A stretch of DNA of 64,000 bases, from assembly GCF_030686865.1 (NCBI RefSeq), contig NZ_JAQYUS010000007.1, forward strand, positions 118,289 to 182,288. The letters are read 5' to 3'. The translations under genes were made by a program, and so were the position numbers. The notes under the pieces are model-generated. The model searched no databases. It was given only the letters and a program-made list of their open reading frames with translations, and was not told the origin of the DNA. Positions 8,313 through 17,574 of this stretch are shown piece after piece. The stretch comes from Kaistella sp. SH40-3. GTDB taxonomy: Bacteria > Bacteroidota > Bacteroidia > Flavobacteriales > Weeksellaceae. The number at the start of each line of letters is the position of its first letter. Position 1 is the first letter of the stretch.

Positions 8313-9038
8313 TCAAATTGAGTTTTTCAAGATATTTTGCATTTTAAAATGAGCATTTGCTTTTAGCACTTCTACCGATTCATGGGGGTTCATGATATCA
8401 TTCATATACACTTTTACTTTCCCTGGGTATCCTTTGGAATAATTGAAAGGAAACATTTCCTTTAAACCAACAAAAGTAAATACAGCAAGTGGTGATTTAT
8501 GTTTGGTTGCAAGAGTGAAGGCTCCATCTTTAAATGAATCTAAAATAACGTTTGTATCATCTGGCACGCCGCCTTCAGGGAATATGACGATGCTGTCGCC
8601 TTCTTCCATTCTTTCTGCGCAACGGCGGTAAACATCTGCACGGCTGCGAGGGGAAGTGCGATCTACCATAACACAAATCCTTTTATAAATGATTCCAAAA
8701 ATTGGAATCTTTACCAGTTCCTTTTTTCCTACATAACAAAGTGGGTGATTGGGCATTAAAATACACGGTAACATCACATCCATAATAGAAGTGTGGTTCG
8801 AAATAAAAACATATTGCTGGTTTTTATCAAACTTTTTATCGGTGAGTTTAATTAATTCATATCGAAATCCCATACCGTAAAACATTCCGAAACACCAGAG
8901 CCGAATAAAAATATAAGCATATTTATAATGTTCTTTTTTAATGGATAACAGCAAGACAGGAATTCCAAAAATAATCGTTAAAACGGCTCCTAATATAATC
9001 ATCCAACCGCGCCAGATGTAGTTTAAAACTTTTGTCAT
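8313..9038 (-). CDS. 1-acyl-sn-glycerol-3-phosphate acyltransferase (PlsC-type)
   Basis: 241-residue membrane-associated acyltransferase that transfers an acyl chain to lysophosphatidate or a related lysolipid in phospholipid synthesis. The catalytic motif H-x4-D is seen in NHTSIMD, and the glycerol-phosphate binding motif FPEGG follows about 75 residues later. An N-terminal hydrophobic segment (residues 12-32) anchors it. Length is normal for PlsC. It lies between gtrA-like and MFS genes on the same strand. Confidence 0.85.
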   Translation of the reverse strand: MTKVLNYIWRGWMIILGAVLTIIFGIPVLLLSIKKEHYKYAYIFIRLWCFGMFYGMGFRYELIKLTDKKFDKNQQYVFISNHTSIMDVMLPCILMPNHPLCYVGKKELVKIPIFGIIYKRICVMVDRTSPRSRADVYRRCAERMEEGDSIVIFPEGGVPDDTNVILDSFKDGAFTLATKHKSPLAVFTFVGLKEMFPFNYSKGYPGKVKVYMNDIMNPHESVEVLKANAHFKMQNILKNSI

Positions 9039-9099
9039 GTATTTTTTAAAATAACTTTTTTGGGTGATATATGAATCGGCAATTTATCATTTTTAATGG

Positions 9100-9558
9100 T
9101 TAACCATTGAAAATTATTTTTTTCTTCACCGAGTAATTCAATATAGAAACCAGCAGAATTGCTGAAATTTTACTTAATATTTCCTTGCTGATGACGAAGA
9201 ATTCCACATCAATATTGTCTTTAAAAACAAATCTGAAGAAAACTTGGAAGAAAGTTAAACTAAGCAAAGTCGAGAAGAAAGAAACAAACATGAAGTATGC
9301 AAATTCTTTCCTTTTGGAATGTTTGCCACGTTCGAACACAAACCAAATACTCAAAAAATAATTAGTAACAATGCCACAAGTTGTAGAGAAGATGTTGCTT
9401 AAAGGAAAGTGAATACCGTGAAAATTATTTTCTTGGGAAAAAATTAATGGTAGATAAACGCTGAATATTTTAAATGAACCGATTTCTATTACGGCACTAA
9501 GTCCTCCCGCAACCACGAAAAGTAATACTTGTTTTTGTTTCAGTAAAAGTTCCTTCAT
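9100..9558 (-). CDS. GtrA family membrane protein
   Basis: 152-residue protein with four transmembrane helices, typical of GtrA proteins, which help move undecaprenyl-linked sugars across the inner membrane or act in polysaccharide synthesis. The first helix (VLLFVVAGGLSAVIEIGSFKIF) and the CGIVTNYFLSIWFVF segment fit the family. It heads the minus-strand group at 5.8-9.6 kb. A -7 box TAAATTTG lies 11 bp upstream of the ATG (9570-9577, minus strand), giving a very short or absent leader. Confidence 0.75.
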   Translation of the reverse strand: MKELLLKQKQVLLFVVAGGLSAVIEIGSFKIFSVYLPLIFSQENNFHGIHFPLSNIFSTTCGIVTNYFLSIWFVFERGKHSKRKEFAYFMFVSFFSTLLSLTFFQVFFRFVFKDNIDVEFFVISKEILSKISAILLVSILNYSVKKKIIFNG

Positions 9559-9759
9559 ATTAATTGTTGCAAATTTAAAACTATATGTTAAACAATCAGA
9601 AAAACTTGTTAAAATATTTTTTCGTGTGAATATATTGTTTACTTTTATTTTGTGAAAGGGATAAGTGATGTAGTAATCAATTCGTTTTTAATTAGTTATA
9701 TGTTGCTAGACCGATTGTAAGTTTTCAAAAACTAGTCAAAATTTAATCATAAAAAAACC

Positions 9760-10005
9760 ATGACCACACAAAGACCTTACAGGAAATTTATGCCTCAACA
9801 AAAAAAAATTGAGGAATTAGAAAAAAATAGTCCACGTTTCAAAAGAGTGTATACTGAATACGAACTGATGGCTGACCAATTATGGGATTTGGAAAATACG
9901 GATACCACCAATATCCCAGATGATTTTATGGAAGCCATAAAATTACAAACCGAATATTTAGAAGAAGAGATTGATGACTGGCTTTTAGATAACCCAGAAC
10001 CATAA
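9760..10005 (+). CDS. Conserved small acidic protein of unknown function
   Basis: 81-residue soluble protein, predicted mostly helical, strongly acidic in its C-terminal half (YLEEEIDDWLLDNPEP). It has no signal peptide, membrane segment or metal motif. It is a single-gene unit between a divergent gtrA-like gene and the tRNA nucleotidyltransferase gene. I do not recognise a named family. Codon use and the start at MTTQRPYRK look like a real gene. Confidence 0.65.
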   Translation: MTTQRPYRKFMPQQKKIEELEKNSPRFKRVYTEYELMADQLWDLENTDTTNIPDDFMEAIKLQTEYLEEEIDDWLLDNPEP

Positions 10006-10134
10006 TTTCACCGTAAATTAAATTACCAGAGTGTGGTTTGTAATCATTCACACTTTTTAATCTACCCCGATTCCTTAAATAAGGACTGATTGAATCAGAA
10101 ACTTTATCTTTGCAGAAATTGTCGAAGAATAGTT

Positions 10135-11556
10135 ATGAACATCAATCTTGCCCAAAATAAAAATCTAAAACTCTTTAAACTTATTTCAGAAGTTGCCGAG
10201 AAAAATAATCAAACGGTTTTTATTGTTGGTGGTTACGTTCGGGATTTATTGATGAAGAGAAAAGCGCCAACCGATATCGATTTTGTAACGGAAGGCAATG
10301 GAATCGATTTAGCAAAAGCCGTTTCGAAAGAAATTAATCCTACCCTAAAAGTTTCTGTTTTCAAAAATTACGGAACAGCGATGTTCAAATTTGATGGTCT
10401 GGATTTAGAATTCGTGGGAGCAAGAAAAGAAAGTTACGCTGAAGATTCCCGAAAACCATCCGTAGAAACAGGAACATTGGAAGACGACCAAAAACGTCGC
10501 GATTTTACCATAAATGCTTTAGCGATTTCTTTAAATAAAGAAAATTTCGGCGATTTAATTGATCCATTTGATGGAATCCTCGATATCAAAAAAAGAATTC
10601 TCCGCACTCCGTTAGAACCAAGCCAGACTTATTCTGATGATCCTTTGCGAATGATGCGGGCGATTCGCTTTGCATCAACTTTAAATTTTAAGATTGAAGA
10701 AAATTCCCTAAAGGCTATAAAGAAAGAAGTAGAGCGAATTAAAATCGTTTCTATGGAAAGAATTATGGTGGAATTCAATAAAATTATGCTTTCCGAAAAA
10801 CCTTCTGTTGGTTTAAAATTAATGGAACAGACTGGAATTTTACATTTAGTGATTCCGGAATTGACGGCTTTAAAAGGCATTGAAGAAGTAGAAGGACAAA
10901 CCCATAAAGACAATTTTTGGCATACTTTAGAAGTCGTAGATAATATTTCTGAAAACACCGATAATCTCTGGCTTCGTTGGGCGGCCTTACTTCACGATAT
11001 AGGAAAAGCACCCACCAAAAAATTTGTAGAAGGATTGGGCTGGACGTTTCACGGACATGAATTCCTAGGTTCGAAAATGGTGAAAAATCTTTTTTACCGT
11101 TTGAAACTTCCGCTCGGAACCGATATGAAATATGTTCAGAAATTGGTAAAACTGTCTTCAAGACCAATTGCGCTGATTGATGATGGAACTTCTGATTCCG
11201 CACTGCGAAGACTTTTGTTTGATGCAGGCGAAGATTTGGAAGACTTATTTATTTTAAACAAAGCCGATATTACCACCAAGAATTCTTCAAAACAGGCGAA
11301 GTTCAAAAAGAATTTTGAATATGTGGCATTGAAAATTAAGGAAGTAGAAGAAAAGGATCAGGTTCGCAATTTTCAGCCGCCGATTTCTGGAGAAGAAATC
11401 ATGGAACTCTTTAATTTAAAACCCGGACGGGAAATTGGGATTTTAAAGGAGAAAGTAAAAGAAGCCATTTTGGAAGGGGAGATTGCGAATGATAAAGAAG
11501 AGGCCAGAAATTTTGTGATTAAAGAAGGACAAAATATCGGATTAATTCTAGCTTAA
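10135..11556 (+). CDS. CCA tRNA nucleotidyltransferase / poly(A) polymerase family, HD domain
   Basis: 473-residue class II nucleotidyltransferase that adds or repairs the 3' CCA end of tRNAs. The catalytic head shows VGGYVRDLL, the metal-binding TDIDFV (D-x-D) and RRDFTINAL. The RNA-binding neck and body follow (DDPLRMMRAIRFA). An HD-type domain near the middle (LLHDIGKA) may add phosphohydrolase activity. An in-frame TTG start at 10090 is possible, but a -7 box TATCTTTG at 10105-10112 lies inside that extension, so the ATG at 10135 is preferred. The gene ends in a bidirectional terminator shared with the convergent DUF5074 gene. Confidence 0.9.
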   Translation: MNINLAQNKNLKLFKLISEVAEKNNQTVFIVGGYVRDLLMKRKAPTDIDFVTEGNGIDLAKAVSKEINPTLKVSVFKNYGTAMFKFDGLDLEFVGARKESYAEDSRKPSVETGTLEDDQKRRDFTINALAISLNKENFGDLIDPFDGILDIKKRILRTPLEPSQTYSDDPLRMMRAIRFASTLNFKIEENSLKAIKKEVERIKIVSMERIMVEFNKIMLSEKPSVGLKLMEQTGILHLVIPELTALKGIEEVEGQTHKDNFWHTLEVVDNISENTDNLWLRWAALLHDIGKAPTKKFVEGLGWTFHGHEFLGSKMVKNLFYRLKLPLGTDMKYVQKLVKLSSRPIALIDDGTSDSALRRLLFDAGEDLEDLFILNKADITTKNSSKQAKFKKNFEYVALKIKEVEEKDQVRNFQPPISGEEIMELFNLKPGREIGILKEKVKEAILEGEIANDKEEARNFVIKEGQNIGLILA

Positions 11557-11576
11557 AAATAGTTTCAGATAAAACA

Positions 11577-11612
11577 AAAGCCCTTTCAAAAATATTTGAA
11601 AGGGCTTTCTAT
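11577..11612. terminator. Bidirectional terminator between convergent genes
   Basis: Perfect 14-bp stem AAAGCCCTTTCAAA/TTTGAAAGGGCTTT with a 4-nt loop, with a T-rich flank on the plus side and an A-rich flank for the minus strand. It separates the nucleotidyltransferase gene from the DUF5074 gene. Confidence 0.85.
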
Positions 11613-11631
11613 TAAAATATAGAATAGTGTT

Positions 11632-12672
11632 TTAATTTTTGTAGAAACCATTGGTTCCTTTTCCTGTCGTAATTGTTTTAAGCAAATTACCTGCAGTAGA
11701 ATAAATTTCTACGGTACTGTCTGCTGTAAATCCGTTGGCATTAGAAATATAGATTTTACCATCAATTACACCGAAGCCATACAACGCTGACCAAGAATTA
11801 TCAGTTAAGGTAAGAATCGGAGTGGTAGGAACTGTTGTACTGGTCACGTCCATTGAGTAAACTTTAGATCCAGAACTGAAGAAAAGTTTTGATCCATCAA
11901 TTTCTAAATTGGTTGCATTTGAAATTCCAGTTAAAGTAATCGTGGAGGTAATCGTTCCGGTAGAAGAAAGTTTGTAGATATAAGAATCGGTTGATGTTGA
12001 GGCGATGGTATAAACATTTCCACCATTAGAAATCGTTTTTTGAATATTTCCGTTTGGAACCAAAACTTCCGATTCTACGATGTTAGAACTTGGGTTAATG
12101 AAAGTTAATTTTTTACCAGAACCGAATGAAGCATTTTGAACAACGATTCTTCCGCTGGCTTCTACAATTCTTTCTCCACCACTCGTTAATGGGATTTTTT
12201 TCACAAAAGCATTTGTAGCAACACTGTAAACATTTACAAATTTCGATGATCCTGAACTGTTGGTAACGTAATAGTTATTGTTTGCAAAGGCAATGTATCT
12301 TGGCTGAGAAACCTGATCAGAAACGGTTGCCACTTTTTTAAAGGTGTAGCGGTTTACAACTTCAATTTTATTTGAATTATTAAGAATCAAGTAAGCATAA
12401 TCGCCATTTAATCCAACGTTTTGAAGAACATCTCCCAAAGCAGCACCTCCATTATTAGCACTAAAAACATTGTTTTCTACGGTTGACAGATCGTTAGGAA
12501 TAAAAGAAACCGTTGCAGTTGGCGATCCGAAATTCCCTTCGTTCGACATAATGATTCCATTTTCATAAGCACCTTTTGGCTGTACGTCAACGATAGGATC
12601 GTCGTTTCTACAAGACGTTGTAAAAAGCAAAGTGGCCGCAAATGCTGCAGACAGTAATTTAGAAATTTTCAT
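11632..12672 (-). CDS. DUF5074/YncE-like surface lipoprotein of the B12 operon
   Basis: 346-residue predicted lipoprotein: signal sequence with lipobox TTSC at about residues 18-21, followed by charged RNDD. The rest is a repeat-rich beta-propeller (short strands with repeated SNxxxKV and NGxVYxIxS patterns), as in the DUF5074/YncE-like family. It lies 12 bp downstream of the TonB receptor under the same cobalamin riboswitch. The inference is that it is an outer-surface partner that captures corrinoids for the receptor. Such pairs occur in other Bacteroidota, but binding is not shown by sequence alone. Confidence 0.8.
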   Translation of the reverse strand: MKISKLLSAAFAATLLFTTSCRNDDPIVDVQPKGAYENGIIMSNEGNFGSPTATVSFIPNDLSTVENNVFSANNGGAALGDVLQNVGLNGDYAYLILNNSNKIEVVNRYTFKKVATVSDQVSQPRYIAFANNNYYVTNSSGSSKFVNVYSVATNAFVKKIPLTSGGERIVEASGRIVVQNASFGSGKKLTFINPSSNIVESEVLVPNGNIQKTISNGGNVYTIASTSTDSYIYKLSSTGTITSTITLTGISNATNLEIDGSKLFFSSGSKVYSMDVTSTTVPTTPILTLTDNSWSALYGFGVIDGKIYISNANGFTADSTVEIYSTAGNLLKTITTGKGTNGFYKN

Positions 12673-12684
12673 TTTTTTATTTAT

Positions 12685-14508
12685 TTAAAAGTTAATTAAA
12701 AGATTGGCGCTGTAATTTCTTTTCGGCAAAGGGAAATAAGCGGTGGTTTCGTAAATCTCGTCAAAAATATTATTGACTTTAAATCCGATTTGGTAGTTTT
12801 TGAAAAATGTTAAATTCAATCCGGCATTCATTACAAAATATGGATTAATCGCATCACGAAGTGTTTCGTTACTTGTGGTATAAGTCAGTCCATTATACAT
12901 TCCCTGAACAAATAGTTCTGCAAAACGATATTTGTAAGTTGCATTTCCAAAAACTTTATGTTGAGGAACATACATTAGAAATCGGTCTGTATCGGTGTCT
13001 TTTGAATGAGTGTAAACGTAGCCTAAAGATAGTTTCGTTTGATGGTTTCCAAATTCTTTTTCAAAATCGAGTTGTGATTCCAGACCGTAAGATTCTACAT
13101 TATTGGTGTTTACAGGCGACCAGTATCCGCTGGAAGTTGGCAGCCATCTAATCATATTTTTAATTTTTATGTAATACGGAGTCAGGTTTAATTTGAAACT
13201 TCCGTATTTGAAATTATTTCCTAATTCTGCCTGATGAGAAACTTCCGGTTTTAAATCTAAATTTCCGCCAGGTTGCCAATACAAATCATTGAAGGAAGGA
13301 TATCTGAAGTTTTTAGAAACATTTAAAGCAAAAGAATACCAACTGTTAACATTCATCTTTCCGGAAAATGAATAAAGAATGGGTGTCACTATTTCTTCAA
13401 CAAAATCTTTTTTTAGGCCTGCTTCAAAATTGAATTTCTGAGTTGGATTCCATCTTATTAAACCCGCAACGGAGCCTGCATTTCGGCTGATATGCGTAAT
13501 TCCTGATTGGTAACCTTCTCCTTTATCGAAGTGGTATTCAGAAATTAAATTGAAAGCCCAGCGATTATTGAACAAATAAGTGAAATCATTTTTAGCCAAA
13601 TAAGTTTCGCCAGAACCACCACTGCTTTTTGGTTGATCAATGTTATCAAAGTATTGAAAATCATCTTGAAGAAAAGCAACTTTAAAACTGTTATTTATTT
13701 TTGTTGAATTAAAATCCCAGGCGAGTAAACTTCTAAAAGTATTGCTTAAGTATTTGGTTTTCGTCCCAAACTCTGAAGTAGGATAGTGCTGTTCACCATC
13801 GTAAATCTGCGTTTGCCAGGACAATCTGTTTTGAGAATCAATTTTATAAGCGGCTCCTAAATTGAAAGTTCGGTTGTCATATTCGCCATTTAAGTTGACG
13901 TAATTTTTTTCCGAAACCTCATAATTATTATCGCTTTTTACAAAATTGCCCGAAACTTTTACGGATAATTTATCGTCGCTGTAAGAAGTTTTTAGAAAAG
14001 AATTGAACGTATTATAAGAACCACCTTCCAGAAATAAAGTCGAATTAAATCCTTTATTAAAAGATAAGTCATTGTTTAAATGAATCGTTCCACCAATAGC
14101 GCCACTTCCGTAAATTACACTTCCGCCGCCAGATTTCACTTCCAGTTGATCGTAACCGAGAAGGTTTAAATTATTGACATCACCCTGTCCTAAAAAAATC
14201 GAATTGATATTAATTCCATTCCAGACAAAAGCAGTTTGCTGGGCTGTAGTTCCACGAAAGGATGGTGAGGAAACCATTCCGCGTCCATTTTCTTTAATAT
14301 AAACTGGAGATTGAAAACGCAAAACTTCCGATAGATTCGTTGTGTTTTTCAACAGATCTTCCTGATTTAAAGTTTCAATTTTGTGAAATTTCTTCGAGTT
14401 TTTTAACTGATTATCGAAGATGTAAATGGTGTCAATCGCTTTCTCCTGAGCAAAACTCAACAAAAAACAAAATAGGAACGCTGCAGAAAAGTGGTATTTT
14501 ATCGTCAT
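12685..14508 (-). CDS. TonB-dependent receptor, probable vitamin B12 transporter (BtuB-like)
   Basis: 607-residue outer-membrane receptor. A signal peptide (MTIKYHFSAAFLFCFLLSFAQ) precedes a plug domain with SPSFRGTTAQQTAFVWNGI and KSGGGSVIYGSGAIGG, both typical of TonB receptor plugs. A beta-barrel rich in aromatic alternating strands follows and ends NYSANLLINF with a terminal Phe. Its size is close to that of BtuB. The gene starts about 45 bp after a cobalamin riboswitch, which is strong evidence that the substrate is cobalamin or another corrinoid. Transport needs TonB-ExbB-ExbD, which are not in this window. Confidence 0.9.
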   Translation of the reverse strand: MTIKYHFSAAFLFCFLLSFAQEKAIDTIYIFDNQLKNSKKFHKIETLNQEDLLKNTTNLSEVLRFQSPVYIKENGRGMVSSPSFRGTTAQQTAFVWNGININSIFLGQGDVNNLNLLGYDQLEVKSGGGSVIYGSGAIGGTIHLNNDLSFNKGFNSTLFLEGGSYNTFNSFLKTSYSDDKLSVKVSGNFVKSDNNYEVSEKNYVNLNGEYDNRTFNLGAAYKIDSQNRLSWQTQIYDGEQHYPTSEFGTKTKYLSNTFRSLLAWDFNSTKINNSFKVAFLQDDFQYFDNIDQPKSSGGSGETYLAKNDFTYLFNNRWAFNLISEYHFDKGEGYQSGITHISRNAGSVAGLIRWNPTQKFNFEAGLKKDFVEEIVTPILYSFSGKMNVNSWYSFALNVSKNFRYPSFNDLYWQPGGNLDLKPEVSHQAELGNNFKYGSFKLNLTPYYIKIKNMIRWLPTSSGYWSPVNTNNVESYGLESQLDFEKEFGNHQTKLSLGYVYTHSKDTDTDRFLMYVPQHKVFGNATYKYRFAELFVQGMYNGLTYTTSNETLRDAINPYFVMNAGLNLTFFKNYQIGFKVNNIFDEIYETTAYFPLPKRNYSANLLINF

Positions 14509-14551
14509 TATTCAGGCCTTTCCTCCGAAAGCATTTTTGTATGTTAATGCT

Positions 14552-14683
14552 TTGTAGTAAGGTCTCCTGACTTTCACAAAACTGCACCTTCCCGATTGCT
14601 CAGTGGTTGTATTGCAGTTTCACTAATGGTGATTTACAGTTGCGGGGACAGTTTGTGATTTGCACACAATTCCCTTTTCTAAA
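14552..14683 (-). promoter_or_regulatory. Cobalamin riboswitch
   Basis: Read on the minus strand, the leader contains the conserved blocks of the adenosylcobalamin aptamer in order: GGGAAttgtGTGcAAATC, CTGTCCCCGCAACTGT, CCACTGagcaatCGGGAAGG, and the B12-box-like end GTCAGGAGACC. The promoter box TATCTTTG (14691-14698) lies just before it. Binding of cobalamin would shut off expression of the receptor and lipoprotein genes; the AT-rich stretch up to the ATG probably holds the translational switch. The match is strong. Confidence 0.95.
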
Positions 14684-14690
14684 AGCAGTG

Positions 14691-14698
14691 CAAAGATA
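14691..14698 (-). promoter_or_regulatory. -7 box for the riboswitch transcript
   Basis: TATCTTTG on the minus strand, placed 8 bp before the first conserved riboswitch block. It starts the B12 uptake operon. The stop codon of ppk1 ends 11 bp upstream, so the two units are tightly packed. Confidence 0.6.
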
Positions 14699-14708
14699 GT
14701 AATTTCGT

Positions 14709-16778
14709 TTAATCTAAAACCGATTTGTTTTTTAAATAATGATACGTCTCAATTTGTGACCGGATCGGATTCTTATCACCCTGAACATATTCATTCCTTA
14801 ATTTCTTATCTAAAATCCGGGCTTTTACATTATCGTTTAACTGGATTTCAAGTTGGTCTTTGATTTCTTTTTTAAGATTTTTCTGAGTGATTTTCGCCGC
14901 GGCTTCAATTCTGTAATCCAGATTTCGCGTCATCCAGTCAGCCGAAGAAATATAAATATCCTCTTGCCCTTTACCGTAGAAATACATCACTCGTGAATGT
15001 TCTAAATATTCATCAACAATACTGATGGCAGTTATTTTTTGTTTAAAATCTTTTTGATTAATTGCGCAGTAAATTCCACGAACGATGAGTTTGATGACAA
15101 CGCCTTCTTTTGCAGCGTCATACAGTTTGGTGATTAATTCCCGGTCGCTCAGTGAATTCACTTTTATAATGATTAATGATTTTCTGCCGGCTTTGGCTTC
15201 TTTAATCTCTTCATCAATATGATCAATGATTTTTTCGCGCATAAATTTTGGACAAACCACTAAGTTTTTACAAGATTTCAAAGTGTCCATAATGTCATCT
15301 TTCGGTTTTTGTAAGACTTTGAAAATTTTATTAATGTCTGCCATAATTCCACGGTCAGAAGTCATCAATAAATGGTCGCCGTAGATTTTCGCCGTTTTCT
15401 CATTAAAGTTTCCGGTGCTTACAAATCCGTACTGAAGCGTTTTATTATGAACTCTTTTTTTAATGACGCACAGTTTTGCATGAACTTTTTTATTCGGAAT
15501 TCCGGTTAAAACTTTTACGCCTTCCTGTTCCAGGATTTCTTTCCATCTGAGATTATTTTCCTCATCAAATCTCGCACGAAGTTCCAGCATTACCGTCACT
15601 TCTTTACCATTTCTTACCGCATTAATCAAAGCATTGATGATTTTGGAATTGCTCGCCAATCGATAACCTGTAATTTGAATCGACTTCACATCAGGATCCA
15701 TCGCAGATTCTCTTAGTAAATCGATGACCGGCGTATAATTATGGTAAGGGAAAGTTAAGAGAACATCGGTTTTTTGAATCACGTCTGTCACTCTTCTACC
15801 TTTAAATTCATGATGATCAAAAGAAGTTCTTTCAATCGGTTTTTTATACGTTTCAAAGACGTCGGGAAACTCCATAAAATGTCGAAAATTATGAATTTTT
15901 CCACCCGGAATGATGCTGTCTTTTTTTGTTAAATGAAGTTTTTTGATCAAGAATTCCAGGAGCGCTTTGTCCATCATTTTATCAAAAACAAAACGGGTTG
16001 GTTTTCCTTTACGTCGTGATTTTATTCCTTTTTCAATTTTTTCTGCCAAAGTGGTTTTAATGTCATTATCCAAGTCGAATTCGGCATCTTTGGTTACTTT
16101 AAAACAATGGGCTTCATAATCTTCATAACCAAAATAAGAGAAAATATGCGGTAAATTAAAGATGATCACATCTTCTAACAACATCACGTTTTTTTCATTC
16201 TTATCAGTAGAAGGCAGCAAGACAAACCTTCCCAGAATCCGGGACGGAATTTCAATGATCGCAAATTTACTTTCATATTGAAATTCTTTTTTACGCATTG
16301 CCACTCCTAAATAAAGAGATTTATCCCGTAAATAGGGCATCGGTGAATTGTCATGTAACAAAATAGGAATCACATTACTTTCAACCACTTCATCAAAATA
16401 AGCGGTAACAAATTTCTTTTGGGCCGCAGTTAAGTTTTTTGCAGTTTTAATGAAAACTTGCTGATCTGCCATTTCAACCTGAATTTTCTTCCAGGTTTTT
16501 GCAAAATTCTGTTGTTGTTTAATGACAACTTCATTGATCTTTTGTAAAATCTTTGAAGGAGGTTGATAAAAAGATTCGGTAATAAATTTATCCTTAAAAT
16601 CCATGGCTCGTTTTAAACCCGCCACACGAACTCTGAAAAATTCATCTAAGTTGTTAGAGAAAATTCCCAGAAAACGAATACGCAGATGCAATGGAACATT
16701 TTGATCCATAGCTTCTTGTAAAACTCTTTCGTTGAAAGAAAGCCAAGTGATATCTCGAGGGTTAAACTGATTTGACAT
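14709..16778 (-). CDS. ppk1: Polyphosphate kinase 1
   Basis: 689-residue enzyme that reversibly makes inorganic polyphosphate from ATP. The N-terminal domain begins with the typical WLSFNERVLQEA. The head domain and two phospholipase-D-like C-terminal domains follow. The phosphorylated histidine lies in KVHAKLCVIKKR, followed by the conserved YGFVSTGNFNEKTAKIYGDH. The length is normal. It stands alone on the minus strand; the divergent crp/fnr gene begins 142 bp away. Confidence 0.97.
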   Translation of the reverse strand: MSNQFNPRDITWLSFNERVLQEAMDQNVPLHLRIRFLGIFSNNLDEFFRVRVAGLKRAMDFKDKFITESFYQPPSKILQKINEVVIKQQQNFAKTWKKIQVEMADQQVFIKTAKNLTAAQKKFVTAYFDEVVESNVIPILLHDNSPMPYLRDKSLYLGVAMRKKEFQYESKFAIIEIPSRILGRFVLLPSTDKNEKNVMLLEDVIIFNLPHIFSYFGYEDYEAHCFKVTKDAEFDLDNDIKTTLAEKIEKGIKSRRKGKPTRFVFDKMMDKALLEFLIKKLHLTKKDSIIPGGKIHNFRHFMEFPDVFETYKKPIERTSFDHHEFKGRRVTDVIQKTDVLLTFPYHNYTPVIDLLRESAMDPDVKSIQITGYRLASNSKIINALINAVRNGKEVTVMLELRARFDEENNLRWKEILEQEGVKVLTGIPNKKVHAKLCVIKKRVHNKTLQYGFVSTGNFNEKTAKIYGDHLLMTSDRGIMADINKIFKVLQKPKDDIMDTLKSCKNLVVCPKFMREKIIDHIDEEIKEAKAGRKSLIIIKVNSLSDRELITKLYDAAKEGVVIKLIVRGIYCAINQKDFKQKITAISIVDEYLEHSRVMYFYGKGQEDIYISSADWMTRNLDYRIEAAAKITQKNLKKEIKDQLEIQLNDNVKARILDKKLRNEYVQGDKNPIRSQIETYHYLKNKSVLD

Positions 16779-16892
16779 TTCGAATAATTATGTTTTCAAA
16801 AATAGTGATTTTAATGTTCCTTTTTGCTGAATTCTCTGAGACTAAAAAGTTTATTTTATCATAAAACTGTTAAATTTTTTATAAAAAATTGC

Positions 16893-16900
16893 TATATTTG
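16893..16900 (+). promoter_or_regulatory. -7 box of the crp/fnr gene (TATATTTG)
   Basis: Consensus TATATTTG, 20 bp before the ATG. The -33 position is weak, so basal expression may be modest or need help. No RTGAY-N4-RTCAY dyad is seen here, so autoregulation by that motif is not indicated. Confidence 0.5.
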
Positions 16901-16920
16901 AGAAATAACAAAACAATAAA

Positions 16921-17523
16921 ATGGAATTTATACTCGATGAAGATTTATTGAAAACAACGAAAGCAGAAAAAAAAATATTTTACAAAGGAGATATTGTTTT
17001 GAATGAGGCCGACATTTGTTTGTTTTTTTATTTCCTTAAAGAAGGCGAGTTATCTGTTTTTAATTTCACAGAAAAAGGTAAAGAACTGCTACAACACAAA
17101 GTTAGAGGTGGTCATTTTTTTGCAGAGCCTGCAATTCTTTTAGGGCAACCAATTCCTGGGAATGTAGAGGTATGTTCTGATAAGGCGCATATCATAAAAT
17201 TAAATAGGGAACTCCTTATTCAGTATTTAAAAGAACACCCCGAATTTCTGTTCAAATTTGCAACCTCAGTTGCGCAGAAGTCACTCAAGAAAAGTCTCTT
17301 ACTCAAACAGATCGTTTTGCTGAATCCAGAGGAGCGAATCCTGCATCAGTTAAGAGACATCAAGCGAGAAAGTGGAGTAGTGCACGAGAAAGTAATGATT
17401 CCAGTAACAAGAAAAGAGATTTCTCATATGACCGGTTTACGAATCGAGACTGTAATTCGAACCATTAAAAAGATGGAAAAGGATGAAAAGTTAGAGATCG
17501 TAAACGGTAAAATTTTCCTTTAA
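16921..17523 (+). CDS. Crp/Fnr family transcriptional regulator
   Basis: 200-residue DNA-binding regulator with an N-terminal cyclic-nucleotide-binding-like beta-roll (about 1-115), a dimer helix and a C-terminal winged helix. The recognition helix TGLRIETVIRTIKK keeps the Glu and Arg that in FNR and CRP read the TGA core. There is no N-terminal cysteine cluster (only C33 and C83), so it is not an FNR-type iron-sulfur sensor; a haem, NO or other small-molecule signal is possible. Its neighbours are the nos genes and an oxidase-like protein. Matching TGA-N6-TCA dyads lie before several of them, so I infer it controls that set. Confidence 0.88.
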   Translation: MEFILDEDLLKTTKAEKKIFYKGDIVLNEADICLFFYFLKEGELSVFNFTEKGKELLQHKVRGGHFFAEPAILLGQPIPGNVEVCSDKAHIIKLNRELLIQYLKEHPEFLFKFATSVAQKSLKKSLLLKQIVLLNPEERILHQLRDIKRESGVVHEKVMIPVTRKEISHMTGLRIETVIRTIKKMEKDEKLEIVNGKIFL

Positions 17524-17525
17524 AG

Positions 17526-17570
17526 ATGATTCAAGTCATAAATAAAAACCTGTCGCAGCACCTAATTTTG
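17526..17570 (+). promoter_or_regulatory. Crp/Fnr-type operator and -7 box before the oxidase-like gene
   Basis: The dyad ATGAT-TCAA-GTCAT lies at 17526-17539 (centre 17532.5). A -7 box TAATTTTG follows at 17563-17570, exactly 30.5 bp from the dyad centre to its first T. This spacing is the same as at two other promoters in the window and puts the operator near -42, as in class II activation. The box ends only 4 bp before the ATG at 17575, so the mRNA may be leaderless. Confidence 0.65.
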
Positions 17571-17574
17571 TAAC

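Noticed and set aside
10629..11203. Minus-strand frames inside the CCA-type nucleotidyltransferase gene
   Set aside because: They are antisense shadows of a well-supported gene and show no domain.
16861..16920. Autoregulatory dyad before the crp/fnr gene
   Set aside because: No RTGAY-N4-RTCAY match with suitable spacing is present.
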